Shown here piece by piece: positions 1-6,957 of a DNA stretch of 18,331 nucleotides. This stretch comes from Clostridia bacterium. Its GTDB lineage: Bacteria > Bacillota > Clostridia > Christensenellales > CAG-138. The translations under genes and the position numbers were made by a program. The notes under the pieces were generated by a model. It was not told where the DNA came from. It searched no databases and saw nothing but the letters and a program-made list of their open reading frames with translations. The first letter of the stretch is position 1. Every line of letters begins with the position of its first letter. The stretch spans positions 1-18,331 of the forward strand of contig JAUMVL010000010.1 in the NCBI GenBank assembly GCA_030530185.1, given 5' to 3'.

Positions 1-1
1 G

Positions 2-712
2 TTTGCCCTGTTCCGCCGCTGCAACAAGTACATCGACGAGACCGCGCCGTGGGCGCTTGCCAAGGATCCCGAACAAACGGATCGCCTTGCCGAGGTGCTT
101 TACAATCTCGTTGAGAGCATCGCCATCGGAGCGAACCTGTTGAAACCGTTTTTGCCGACGACTGCGGAAAAGGTGCTTTCGCAGCTGAATGCCGAGCCGC
201 GCGAACTGGACGTGCTGAACGTATTCGGCACCTATCCGTCGGGCGGCAAAGTCACCGAAACGCCGGAGATTCTCTTCGCTCGCATTGATCCCAAGGTCAT
301 CGCGCCGAAGATCGAAGCGATCGAAGCGGCACAGCGTGCCGCCGCGGCGCCCAAGGAGGAGCCGAAATACGCGCCGTATAAGCCGGAAATCGAATACGGC
401 GATTTTGAAAAGCTCGACTTGCGCCTTGCCAAGGTTGTGGCGTGCGAGGAGGTTAAGCGCAGTAAAAAACTGCTGAAGCTGACCGTCGAGGTTGGCCGGG
501 AGCAGCGCACCGTCGTGTCCGGTATCAAGAACTGGTATCGGCCGGAGGAGCTTGTCGGCAAGACCGTTGTGCTCGTCGCAAATCTCAAGCCGGTCACGCT
601 TTGCGGCGTCGAGAGCCACGGCATGATCCTTTGCGCGTCCGACGAGGAGGACAAGAACCTTGCGTTTGTCGCGCCGGAAAAGGTGCTCGAATCGGGCCTT
701 GTGGTGCGGTAA
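2..712 (+). CDS. metG: Methionyl-tRNA synthetase, C-terminal part (5' end outside window)
   Basis: This is the 3' part of a methionyl-tRNA synthetase gene, which charges tRNA(Met) with methionine in the cytoplasm. The frame is open from base 2 and 236 codons are visible before TAA. The fragment begins in the anticodon-binding helical domain with the family hallmark NKYIDETAPWALAKD (visible residues 9-23). After a charged Ala/Pro/Glu linker it ends in a Trbp111-type tRNA-binding OB fold (about residues 133-236), starting FEKLDLRLAKV and including VVSGIKNWY and SHGMILCAS. The fused C-terminal OB domain is the long form common in Bacillota. The catalytic HIGH and KMSKS motifs lie upstream of the window, so their state is unknown. 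The stop overlaps the tatD start as TAATG, so the two genes are probably translationally coupled. An internal GTG at 95 lies within the conserved domain and is not a real start. Confidence 0.95.
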   Translation, partial: FALFRRCNKYIDETAPWALAKDPEQTDRLAEVLYNLVESIAIGANLLKPFLPTTAEKVLSQLNAEPRELDVLNVFGTYPSGGKVTETPEILFARIDPKVIAPKIEAIEAAQRAAAAPKEEPKYAPYKPEIEYGDFEKLDLRLAKVVACEEVKRSKKLLKLTVEVGREQRTVVSGIKNWYRPEELVGKTVVLVANLKPVTLCGVESHGMILCASDEEDKNLAFVAPEKVLESGLVVR

Positions 713-1482
713 TGCAGATCTTCGATACGCATGCGCACCTGCTCGACGAGGCGTTTGATGAGGATCGCTTTGCTGTAATCGCGTCCTCGCCCGAAAAGGG
801 CATTGCGAACGTTATGGAGGCCTGCTGCGACGAAGCGGGCATCGACCGGGTCGTGGAGCTGGTGCATGCGGTGCCGTTCTTTTACGGCAGCGCGGGCGTG
901 CATCCGCATTCGGCGAGCGAATGGACAAGCGCGACCGGCGATCACATCATCCGGGCGCTTCAGGATGAAAAGATGCTTGCCGTGGGAGAGATCGGACTGG
1001 ATTACCATTACGATTTTTCCCCGCGCGACGTGCAAAAGCGCGTGCTCGACGAGCAGCTTTCGATCGCGCATCAGCTGGGCCTTCCGGTGATCTTGCACGA
1101 CCGCGAGGCGCACGGCGACATGATGGATATGCTGCGCGCGCACAAAGACGGGCTCAAAGGCATTATGCACTGCTTTTCGGGCAGCTACGAAACCGCGCGC
1201 GAGTGCCTCGATCTCGGCCTGTATGTCGCGTTCGGAGGCGCGCTGACGTTCAAAAACGCCGTCCGCCCGATTGAGGTGGCAAGCCGCCTTCCTGCCGATC
1301 GGCTGCTGATCGAAACCGATTGTCCGTATATGACGCCGGTGCCGTTCCGCGGCAAGCGCAACGACCCGTCGTTCATCCGTCTGACGCTCGAAAAGCTGGC
1401 CGAGGTGCGGAACGAGGACATCGAATCGCTTGCGGATACGCTGTATCGCAATTCGCTGCGGGTGTATGAACTCGAATCCTAA
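712..1482 (+). CDS. tatD: TatD family metal-dependent DNase
   Basis: A 256-residue TatD-type hydrolase, the family's usual length. TatD proteins are TIM-barrel metalloenzymes with Mg-dependent 3'-5' exonuclease or DNase activity on DNA, and they are implicated in DNA repair and nucleic acid turnover. Visible metal ligands are DTHAHL (H7, H9), GEIGLDYHYD (E93), ILHDREAH (H129), MHCFSGSYE (H153) and ETDCPYMTP (D203). The C-terminal PFRGKRNDP is also typical. The start is the ATG at 712, which shares its A with the metG TAA stop. The open frame extends upstream to a GTG at 601, but that stretch is only the metG coding sequence in another frame. metG followed by tatD is a common order in Bacillota. 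No T-tracted terminator follows, so transcription may run into the rplJ leader. Confidence 0.95.
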   Translation: MQIFDTHAHLLDEAFDEDRFAVIASSPEKGIANVMEACCDEAGIDRVVELVHAVPFFYGSAGVHPHSASEWTSATGDHIIRALQDEKMLAVGEIGLDYHYDFSPRDVQKRVLDEQLSIAHQLGLPVILHDREAHGDMMDMLRAHKDGLKGIMHCFSGSYETARECLDLGLYVAFGGALTFKNAVRPIEVASRLPADRLLIETDCPYMTPVPFRGKRNDPSFIRLTLEKLAEVRNEDIESLADTLYRNSLRVYELES

Positions 1483-1483
1483 G

Positions 1484-1508
1484 TTTTTCCCGAAAAATCG
1501 GAGAAAAA
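1484..1508 (+). other. AT-rich hairpin or UP-like element upstream of the rplJL promoter
   Basis: An inverted repeat sits directly upstream of the -35 box. TTTTTC (1484-1489) and CCGA (1490-1493) pair with TCGG (1498-1501) and GAAAAA (1503-1508), leaving an AAAA loop and a single bulged A at 1502. It has a T tract before the stem and an A tract after it, the reverse of an intrinsic terminator. The two A5 tracts (1493-1497 and 1504-1508) lie 11 bp apart, roughly in helical phase, and the second ends three bases before the -35. That placement suits an UP element contacting the RNA polymerase alpha subunit. The role is inferred; the repeat itself is plain. Confidence 0.45.
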
Positions 1509-1511
1509 TGC

Positions 1512-1540
1512 TTGACAGCGGGACCGTGAGCCGCTATAAT
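1512..1540 (+). promoter_or_regulatory. Consensus vegetative promoter of rplJ-rplL
   Basis: TTGACA at 1512-1517 and TATAAT at 1535-1540 match the housekeeping sigma consensus at all 12 positions, with the optimal 17-bp spacer. An A-rich tract abuts it upstream. Transcription should start near 1547, giving a leader of about 140 nt before rplJ. Its strength fits a ribosomal protein operon and shows that rplJL does not depend on transcription from upstream genes. Confidence 0.9.
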
Positions 1541-1554
1541 ATCTCACGGTAAAG

Positions 1555-1670
1555 TTCGTCGCCATAGACAGCCGGTAGCGCATAGGCGTGTAAATCCTGC
1601 CGAGGTGGGAACGGAAACAGCATTATTTGTGTGTTTTTGTCCTCTCGTCATGCGGCGAGAGGACTTTTAT
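1555..1670 (+). promoter_or_regulatory. Ribosomal protein L10 leader RNA (autoregulatory)
   Basis: The untranslated leader of rplJ carries the core typical of the Firmicutes L10 leader (Rfam L10_leader, recognised by eye). CATAGACAGCCGGTAG (1563-1578) is followed by ATCCTGCCGAGGTG (1594-1607). CGGTAG (1573-1578) pairs with CTGCCG (1597-1602) through one G-U wobble. Inside it CGC (1579-1581) pairs with GCG (1586-1588) around an ATAG loop. In the known system, the L10(L12)4 complex binds this fold when it is in excess over rRNA and lowers expression of its own operon. The leader ends in the attenuator hairpin at 1639-1668. A covariance-model search would settle the exact boundaries. Confidence 0.85.
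1639..1668 (+). terminator. Attenuator terminator in the rplJ leader
   Basis: GTCCTCTCG (1639-1647) pairs perfectly with CGAGAGGAC (1656-1664) around an 8-nt loop, followed by TTTT and then AT. It lies just upstream of the rplJ Shine-Dalgarno (AGGAGGTG, 1677-1684). Intrinsic hairpins at this position in Firmicutes L10 leaders are taken to be the regulated terminator. The short T run suggests partial read-through by default. Confidence 0.8.
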
Positions 1671-1689
1671 CTTAACAGGAGGTGAAACC

Positions 1690-2205
1690 ATGGCAAATGC
1701 AAAGATTATCGAGAGCAAAGCAGCGAAAGTAGCAGAAGTCGCCGACAAAATTAAGAACGCGAAGTCTGTGATCGTCTTTGACTATCGTGGTCTGACCGTT
1801 GCAGAGGTTACCGAGCTCCGAAATGAAATGCGCAAAGAGAACGTGGAATACGTCGTTCTGAAGAACCATGCCGTCAAGCGCGCCTGCGAGGCCGCCGGCA
1901 TCGACGCTTCGATCGATGAGGTTCTCCACGGACCGAGCGCATTCGCATTCGGTCACGAGGATGCAGTCGCTCCGGCACGCGTGCTGAAGAACTTCGTTAA
2001 GAAGGTCAAAAAGTGCGAGGTCAAGGGCGGCATCGTCGAAGGCAAGGTTACTTCCGCAAAGGAAATCGATGCAATCGCGGATCTGCTGAGCAGAGAAGTG
2101 CTCATCGCTCGCTTGCTGGGCAGCATGATGTCCCCGATCTCCGGTCTCGCGATCGTGCTCGATCAGATTGCAAAGAAGCTCGATCCTGCAGCGCAGGAAG
2201 CGTAA
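1690..2205 (+). CDS. rplJ: 50S ribosomal protein L10
   Basis: A 171-residue L10 (uL10), the base of the L7/L12 stalk. It binds 23S rRNA in the GTPase-associated centre and anchors L12 dimers through its C-terminal helix, and it is also the autoregulator of this operon. Family features are the N-terminal IESKAAKVAEVADKIKNAKS, then VIVFDYRGLTVAEVTELR, the KNHAVKRA segment, the HGPSAFAFG segment, and a C-terminal helix (LARLLGS onward, VLDQIAKKLD) that binds L12. The ATG at 1690 sits 5 nt after a near-perfect Shine-Dalgarno, AGGAGGTG. The open frame continues upstream to a TTG at 1627, but that would run through the attenuator hairpin and is rejected. A 60-bp AT-rich gap separates it from rplL. 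Confidence 0.97.
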   Translation: MANAKIIESKAAKVAEVADKIKNAKSVIVFDYRGLTVAEVTELRNEMRKENVEYVVLKNHAVKRACEAAGIDASIDEVLHGPSAFAFGHEDAVAPARVLKNFVKKVKKCEVKGGIVEGKVTSAKEIDAIADLLSREVLIARLLGSMMSPISGLAIVLDQIAKKLDPAAQEA

Positions 2206-2265
2206 CGCGAAGACAGTTCGCAACCCGACCAAAAAATATGATTAAATTTTTTAAGGAGAAAAACA

Positions 2266-2634
2266 ATGGATAAGGCACAATTGATCGCAGACATTAAGGC
2301 GATGTCCGTTCTCGAGCTGTCCGAGCTCGTTAAGGCACTGGAAGAGGAATTCGGCGTAAGCGCAGCGGCAACCGCAGTTGCAGTCGCAGGCCCCGTCGCG
2401 GCAGCGGAAGAAGTTGAAGAGAAGACCGAGTTCGACGTTATCCTCAAGGAAGTCGGCCCGGAGAAGATCAAGGTCATCAAGGTCGTCCGTGAGCAGACCG
2501 GCCTCGGCCTCAAGGAAGCAAAGGCAGTCGTTGACGAAGCCCCGAAGGCCGTCAAGGAAGGCATTTCCAAGGAAGACGCAGAGAAGCTCGTCGCTGCTTT
2601 CAAGGAAGTCGGCGCAGTCTGCGAAATCAAATAA
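2266..2634 (+). CDS. rplL: 50S ribosomal protein L7/L12
   Basis: A 122-residue L7/L12 (bL12), the multicopy stalk protein that recruits and activates translational GTPases. The N-terminal dimerisation and L10-binding helices (MDKAQLIADIKAMSVLELSEL, KALEEEFGV) are followed by an Ala/Val/Glu-rich hinge (about residues 34-52). The globular C-terminal domain then carries EKTEFDVIL, KIKVIKVVRE, TGLGLKEAKAVVDEAPK and KEGISKEDAEKL, which form the factor-binding face. A clear AAGGAG (2253-2258) lies 7 nt before the ATG. A strong terminator begins 20 bp after the stop, so rpoB is not part of this transcript, unlike in many bacteria. Use of AAG, GCA and GTC codons is strongly biased, as expected for a highly expressed gene. 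Confidence 0.98.
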   Translation: MDKAQLIADIKAMSVLELSELVKALEEEFGVSAAATAVAVAGPVAAAEEVEEKTEFDVILKEVGPEKIKVIKVVREQTGLGLKEAKAVVDEAPKAVKEGISKEDAEKLVAAFKEVGAVCEIK

Positions 2635-2654
2635 GTTCGGTTTCACCAATCAGG

Positions 2655-2680
2655 TCCCGCTCGAAAGAGCGGGATTTTTT
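2655..2680 (+). terminator. Intrinsic terminator of rplJ-rplL
   Basis: TCCCGCTC (2655-2662) and GAGCGGGA (2667-2674) form a perfect 8-bp stem capped by a GAAA tetraloop, followed directly by six Ts. It is a textbook rho-independent terminator 20 bp past the rplL stop. Confidence 0.95.
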
Positions 2681-2682
2681 AT

Positions 2683-2718
2683 AAAAACAAGGGGACGATG
2701 CAGCTGCTTCGTCCCCTT
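2683..2718 (-). terminator. Intrinsic terminator of the parE-parC-xylB unit
   Basis: Read on the minus strand, AAGGGGACGA (2718-2709) pairs perfectly with TCGTCCCCTT (2698-2689) over 10 bp, with a 10-nt loop containing the palindrome GCAGCTGC. G and then TTTTT (2687-2683) follow. It begins 20 bp past the xylB stop and lies back to back with the rplL terminator, so the two convergent units are insulated within about 65 bp. Confidence 0.9.
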
Positions 2719-2738
2719 GCCTTGCGTGGCTGCCTTTC

Positions 2739-4214
2739 TTACCGCAGTGCGGCAAACGTGTCCTTGAGCGCAGGATAAAGCCTGCGGTATTTCTGATACT
2801 GCGCTTCGTAGCGCGCCGCAATGTCCGGATCGGGTTCGACGACCTTTGCCGTGCGCACGAGCGCGTCCGCGCAGGCTTCGACCGAGGGATATGCGCCGTC
2901 GCCGACCATCGCAAGCATCGCGCCGCCGAAGCCCGGGCCCTCCTCGGCTTCGGGGATTTCGAGCCGGATGTTCAGAACATTGGCCACAATCTTGCGCCAC
3001 AGCGGGGACTTTGCGCCGCCGCCGCAAAGCTTGCTGCTTGCGATCGGAATGTTCAGCGCCTTTGCAACCTCGAAGCAGTCGCGCACCGCAAACGCCACGC
3101 CCTCGAGCACGGCCTGCAGCATATCCTGCCGCGTCGTGTCCATCGAAAGACCCGTAAACGTGCCGCGCGCGTTCGTGTCGTTGATCGGGCTGCGCTCGCC
3201 CATCAGATACGGGAGGAAGAACACCCGGTTGCTGCCGAGCTTTTCGTCGGTGATGCCGACCTGTTCGCCCGCATAATCCTTTGTTTGTAAGATCTCGTCA
3301 CAGAACCACTTGTTGCAGCTCGCCGCCGAAAGGATGCAGCCCATCAGATGAAACCGTCCATTCGCATGGTCGAAGGAATGCAGCGCGTTATAGGGATCGA
3401 CTCCGAATTTGTCCGACGCGATAAAGATCGTGCCGGAAGTGCCGAGGCTGATGTTGCAGGCGCCGTCCCGAACCGTTCCGGTGCCGACGGCTGCCGCCGC
3501 GTTGTCGCCCGCGCCCGCCACGACTTTGACCGCGGGGGAAAGGCCGAGCGCCTTTGCGCTTTCGGGCAGCAGCGTGCCGGTGACTCCGTAGCTTTCAAAC
3601 AGCTTCGGCATCTGTGACTCACGGATGCCGCAAAGGGCGAGCATCTCTTTGGACCAGCATTTATGCGCAACGTCGAGCAGCAGCATGCCGCTTGCGTCGG
3701 AATAGTCGCACGAATGTACGCCGGTCAGCCGGTAGTTCACATAGTCCTTCGGGAGCATGATCTTGGCAATCTTTGCAAAGTTTTCCGGTTCGTTGCGCTG
3801 CATCCAAAGGAGCTTCGGCGCGGTAAAGCCTGCAAACGCAATGTTGGCCGTTCGCATAGAAAGCACGTCCTTGCCGATCTCGTTGTTGAGATAGTCCACC
3901 TCTTTGTCCGTCCGACCGTCGTTCCAAAGGATCGCGGGACGGATTACGTTGTCGTTGGAATCGAGCGCAACCAGCCCGTGCATCTGCCCGCCGCAGCCGA
4001 TCGCCTTGACGTCGTTTGCGTCAAAGGGCGCAACCAATTCCCTGACGCCGTTTACTACCGCATTCCACCAGTCGAGCGGGCTTTGCTCGCTCCAGCCGGG
4101 CCGCGGGAAGGAAAGCGGATATTCCTTGGTGACGCTGTTCGCAATGCTGCCGTTTTGATCGACAAGCAGCAGCTTGACGGCGGAGGTGCCAAGGTCGATA
4201 CCAATGTAGTACAT
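2739..4214 (-). CDS. xylB: Xylulokinase (FGGY family carbohydrate kinase)
   Basis: A 491-residue FGGY kinase, the usual xylulokinase length. Xylulokinase phosphorylates D-xylulose to xylulose 5-phosphate with ATP, feeding the pentose phosphate pathway. The N-terminal ATPase-fold phosphate loop is YIGIDLGTSAVK (3-14). GQMHGLVALD (76-85) and ILWNDGRTDKE (95-105) are the sugar-site motifs typical of XylB, where glycerokinases differ. GAGDNAAAAVG (234-244) carries the expected catalytic Asp237. GTFTGLSMDTTRQDM and LCGGGAKSPLW (396-406) complete the second FGGY domain. The minus-strand ATG at 4214 follows AAAGGAG at about 9 nt. It lies 39 bp downstream of parC with no terminator between, so it is probably cotranscribed, which is an unusual partner. 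No other pentose genes are in view, so a related keto-sugar substrate cannot be excluded. Confidence 0.88.
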   Translation of the reverse strand: MYYIGIDLGTSAVKLLLVDQNGSIANSVTKEYPLSFPRPGWSEQSPLDWWNAVVNGVRELVAPFDANDVKAIGCGGQMHGLVALDSNDNVIRPAILWNDGRTDKEVDYLNNEIGKDVLSMRTANIAFAGFTAPKLLWMQRNEPENFAKIAKIMLPKDYVNYRLTGVHSCDYSDASGMLLLDVAHKCWSKEMLALCGIRESQMPKLFESYGVTGTLLPESAKALGLSPAVKVVAGAGDNAAAAVGTGTVRDGACNISLGTSGTIFIASDKFGVDPYNALHSFDHANGRFHLMGCILSAASCNKWFCDEILQTKDYAGEQVGITDEKLGSNRVFFLPYLMGERSPINDTNARGTFTGLSMDTTRQDMLQAVLEGVAFAVRDCFEVAKALNIPIASSKLCGGGAKSPLWRKIVANVLNIRLEIPEAEEGPGFGGAMLAMVGDGAYPSVEACADALVRTAKVVEPDPDIAARYEAQYQKYRRLYPALKDTFAALR

Positions 4215-4253
4215 AGAAAAACTCCTTTCGGAAAAGAATTTTTGAAGAACGCT

Positions 4254-6668
4254 TTACAGATCCCGATATCCGCCGACCACATCGTCATCGAGAACGACAG
4301 GGATCAGCATTTCCCCCTTGCCGGCCTTGGGCTGGATGTGAATCTGCTCGGTGTCGATCGTCGTTTTGGTGCCATGGCGCTGTTCCAGGATCAGCGTATA
4401 CGGCTCGGTCACGGCGCCTACAAACGCAAGCTGCGTGCCGTTGCTGCCGTTCTTCTTGAAATCAAAGGACTTGACGCCCTTGCCGTTGCGCCCCTGAACT
4501 TCGTAATCGAACAGGAAACTGCGCTTGCCGTAGCCGCGGTCGGAAACCGTAATCAGCTCGCCCTCGTCGTTTGCCTGTGCGGCATAGAAGACCGTATCCT
4601 TCGGCTCCAGCTTGATTGCGCCGACGCCGGAGGCGGTACGCCCCGTCTTGGGCACGGTGTCCGCTGCAAAGCGGATGCTCATGCCGAGCTTTGTAACGAG
4701 CAGAATGCTTTCTTCGGTCGCCTTCCAGACGCGCAACAGGCTGTCCTTGTCCTTCAGTCCGATTGCGGCGGTACGCTTGGCGCGGACGCGGAATTCCTCG
4801 GCGTCGGTGCGTTTAATCATACCGTTTTGGGTGACAAGCAGGTAGTCGCCGTTTTCCGCCTCGTCGATCAGATCGATCACGGCTTCGCCCTTTTCAAGCT
4901 CCAGCAGCGAAACGAGATTCGCCGCGCGCGCCGTCGGTCGCGTTTCGGGAACGTCGCTGACCTTCAGCGTCAGCAGCTGCCCATGATTTGTAAACAGGCG
5001 CAGCGTGCCGTTGCTCGGGACGCGGATCGAAACGAGAGGCTTTTCGGCCTTGATCAGCGACGCGTTGAAAAGCCGCGTCGGAAGTTTGCGAATCTTTTGA
5101 TCGGCAAGCAGGGTGACCGTCATATCTTCAACGATCTCCGCCGTTTCCGGCTCGGCTTCGATCGTGACGTCCCCCGCGATGATTTCGGTGCGGCGTTTGC
5201 CGTCAAACATCTTGCGGACGTCAAGCAGTTCCTTTTTGATCAGGTTGGCAAGCTTTTTGTCCGAAGCAAGGATCGCTTCGAGCTCCGCGATCAGCTTTTT
5301 GGTGTCGCGGTATTCGCGCTCGATTGATAAAAGCTCGAGGTTGGTCAATTTTTGCAGGCGCAGATCCAGGATCGCCTGTGCCTGAATCTCGGTGAGCCCA
5401 AAGGTTTTCATCAGGGCTTCACGTGCCTCCTTGGGAGACTTGCTGGCGCGGATCAGCTTGATGACGCGGTCGAGGTTGTTGACCGCGACCATCAGACCCT
5501 CCAGGATGTGACAGCGCTTTTTGGCGATCTCCAGCTCCGTTTTGGTGCGGCGCGTCGTAACCTCGCGCTGATGGCGAATGTAGTGACCGAGGATCTCTTT
5601 GAGATTCAACTGCTGCGGCTTGCCGTTGGCGATCGCAACATAGTTCGCGCCGAACGTGCATTGCAGGTCGGAATACTTGAACAAAAGCTGCAGCAGCTTT
5701 TCGGGATCGCCGTCCTTTTTGACTTCGATGACGGCGCGCGTGCCGGTGCGGTCGGACTCGTCGCGGATGTCCGCGATCGCTGCAAACATGGCTTTCTTTT
5801 CCTGTGTAATTTGAAGGATCTTTTCCAGACACGCGGCCTTATTGACCGTGAACGGGAATTCGTCGATGACGATGCGCGTCTTGCCGTTCTTCATGTCCTC
5901 GAAATGTGTGCGCGCACGCATCGTCAGCTTGCCGCGGCCCGTTTCGTAGGAGTGTGCGATCTCCTCAGAATCGAGCAGATAAGCGCCGGTCGGAAAGTCC
6001 GGAGCGGGCATGATCTTCATCAGCTCGGGGATCGTAATTTTCGGATTATCGATCTGCGCAATGACCGCATCGATCGCTTCGACCGGATTGTGCGGCGGGA
6101 TGTTCGTTGCAAGTCCGACGGCGATGCCGCTGGCCCCGTTCACCAAGAGGTTCGGGAAGCGGCCCGGCAGCAGCTCCGGCTCCTTCATCGTATCGTCAAA
6201 GTTCCATGCGAACGGAACCGTATCCTTATCAATATCCTTCAAAAGCAGCATCGCCGCATCGGTCATGCGCGCTTCGGTGTAACGCATGGCGGCGGCGCTG
6301 TCGCCGTCGACCGAGCCGAAATTGCCGTGCCCGTCGACAAGCGTGACGCCCATATTGAACGGCTGCGCCATGCGCACGAGTGCGTCGTAGACCGAGCTGT
6401 CGCCGTGCGGATGGTATTTACCGAGGCAGTCGCCGACGATACGCGCACATTTTCTGTGCGGCTTGTCCGGCGTATTGCCAAGCTCGAGCATCGTATAAAG
6501 AATGCGGCGCTGCACGGGTTTTAAGCCGTCCTCGACGCGCGGCAGGGCACGTTCCAAAATGACGTGCTCCGCGTAGGGCATCATCGAGTTGTGCATGACC
6601 TCGTCCATGCTGACGTGCAGGATCGTTTCGGTCGGCGGGGGAGTGGTTGGTTTTTTTGTAGCTGCCAT
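4254..6668 (-). CDS. parC: Type IIA DNA topoisomerase subunit A (likely topoisomerase IV ParC)
   Basis: An intact 804-residue A subunit, which cleaves and rejoins DNA and so decatenates or relaxes the chromosome together with its B subunit. The breakage domain shows PVQRRILYTM (51-60), GKYHPHGDSSVYD (83-95) and AAAMRYTEARM (126-136) with catalytic Tyr130. The tower and coiled-coil region follows, then a C-terminal beta-pinwheel (about 510-800). At the quinolone-determining positions it has Ser91 and Asp95, the susceptible-type residues. Where gyrase carries its QRRGGKG box after a GxIKRT turn, this protein reads AKRTAAIG (630-637). Only a degenerate QGRNGKG occurs later (725-731). Lack of a canonical box argues for ParC over GyrA, though GyrA is the main alternative. 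It starts 4 nt after the parE stop, with AAAGGA lying inside the end of parE. Confidence 0.85.
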   Translation of the reverse strand: MAATKKPTTPPPTETILHVSMDEVMHNSMMPYAEHVILERALPRVEDGLKPVQRRILYTMLELGNTPDKPHRKCARIVGDCLGKYHPHGDSSVYDALVRMAQPFNMGVTLVDGHGNFGSVDGDSAAAMRYTEARMTDAAMLLLKDIDKDTVPFAWNFDDTMKEPELLPGRFPNLLVNGASGIAVGLATNIPPHNPVEAIDAVIAQIDNPKITIPELMKIMPAPDFPTGAYLLDSEEIAHSYETGRGKLTMRARTHFEDMKNGKTRIVIDEFPFTVNKAACLEKILQITQEKKAMFAAIADIRDESDRTGTRAVIEVKKDGDPEKLLQLLFKYSDLQCTFGANYVAIANGKPQQLNLKEILGHYIRHQREVTTRRTKTELEIAKKRCHILEGLMVAVNNLDRVIKLIRASKSPKEAREALMKTFGLTEIQAQAILDLRLQKLTNLELLSIEREYRDTKKLIAELEAILASDKKLANLIKKELLDVRKMFDGKRRTEIIAGDVTIEAEPETAEIVEDMTVTLLADQKIRKLPTRLFNASLIKAEKPLVSIRVPSNGTLRLFTNHGQLLTLKVSDVPETRPTARAANLVSLLELEKGEAVIDLIDEAENGDYLLVTQNGMIKRTDAEEFRVRAKRTAAIGLKDKDSLLRVWKATEESILLVTKLGMSIRFAADTVPKTGRTASGVGAIKLEPKDTVFYAAQANDEGELITVSDRGYGKRSFLFDYEVQGRNGKGVKSFDFKKNGSNGTQLAFVGAVTEPYTLILEQRHGTKTTIDTEQIHIQPKAGKGEMLIPVVLDDDVVGGYRDL

Positions 6669-6672
6669 GGCG

Positions 6673-6957
6673 TTATTCCTTTATCTTCTCAAATACTGCG
6701 TTCGAACGGTTGAAATCCGCGTACTCAAAAATGTATTCCTTGCGTGACTGCACACGATCGCCCATCAGCACGGTCACCAGATGCTCCACCTCGGCCGCAT
6801 CGTCGATCGTCACGCAGGTCAGTTTGCGCCCTTGCGGGTTCATCGTCGTTTCCCACAGCTGCTCGGGGTTCATTTCGCCAAGGCCCTTATAGCGCTGCAG
6901 CGTGTAGTTCGTGCCCGAGACCTGCTTCATCGCGGCTTTCAGCGCCGCGTCGTCGTA
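6673..6957 (-). pseudogene. parE: C-terminal remnant of the frameshifted ParE/GyrB gene
   Basis: From 6957 the minus strand encodes YDDAALKAAMKQ and then LQRYKGLGEMNPEQLWETTM, the most conserved C-terminal signature of GyrB/ParE. The EHLVTVLMGDRV segment follows, with a stop at 6675-6673, for 94 residues in all. Together with the 545 good residues of the upstream piece this gives nearly a full-length B subunit of about 650 residues, less a short internal gap. An ATG at 6930 could start an 85-residue ORF, but no Shine-Dalgarno precedes it (the bases read GAAAGCCGCG). Independent translation is therefore unlikely. No decay is visible in this part, implying that the break is recent or artefactual. 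parC starts 4 nt beyond. Confidence 0.85.

Noticed and set aside
1627..1689. Upstream TTG start for rplJ
   Set aside because: It would translate the attenuator hairpin; the ATG at 1690 has a near-perfect Shine-Dalgarno and fits L10 length.
3663..6524. Long plus-strand open frames (554 and 390 codons) opposite xylB and parC
   Set aside because: These are antisense shadows with low-complexity composition and no recognisable family, while the minus strand carries clear conserved proteins.
6673..6930. Independent small gene encoding the ParE C-terminal piece
   Set aside because: No ribosome binding site precedes the ATG, and the homology starts upstream of it, so it is a remnant.
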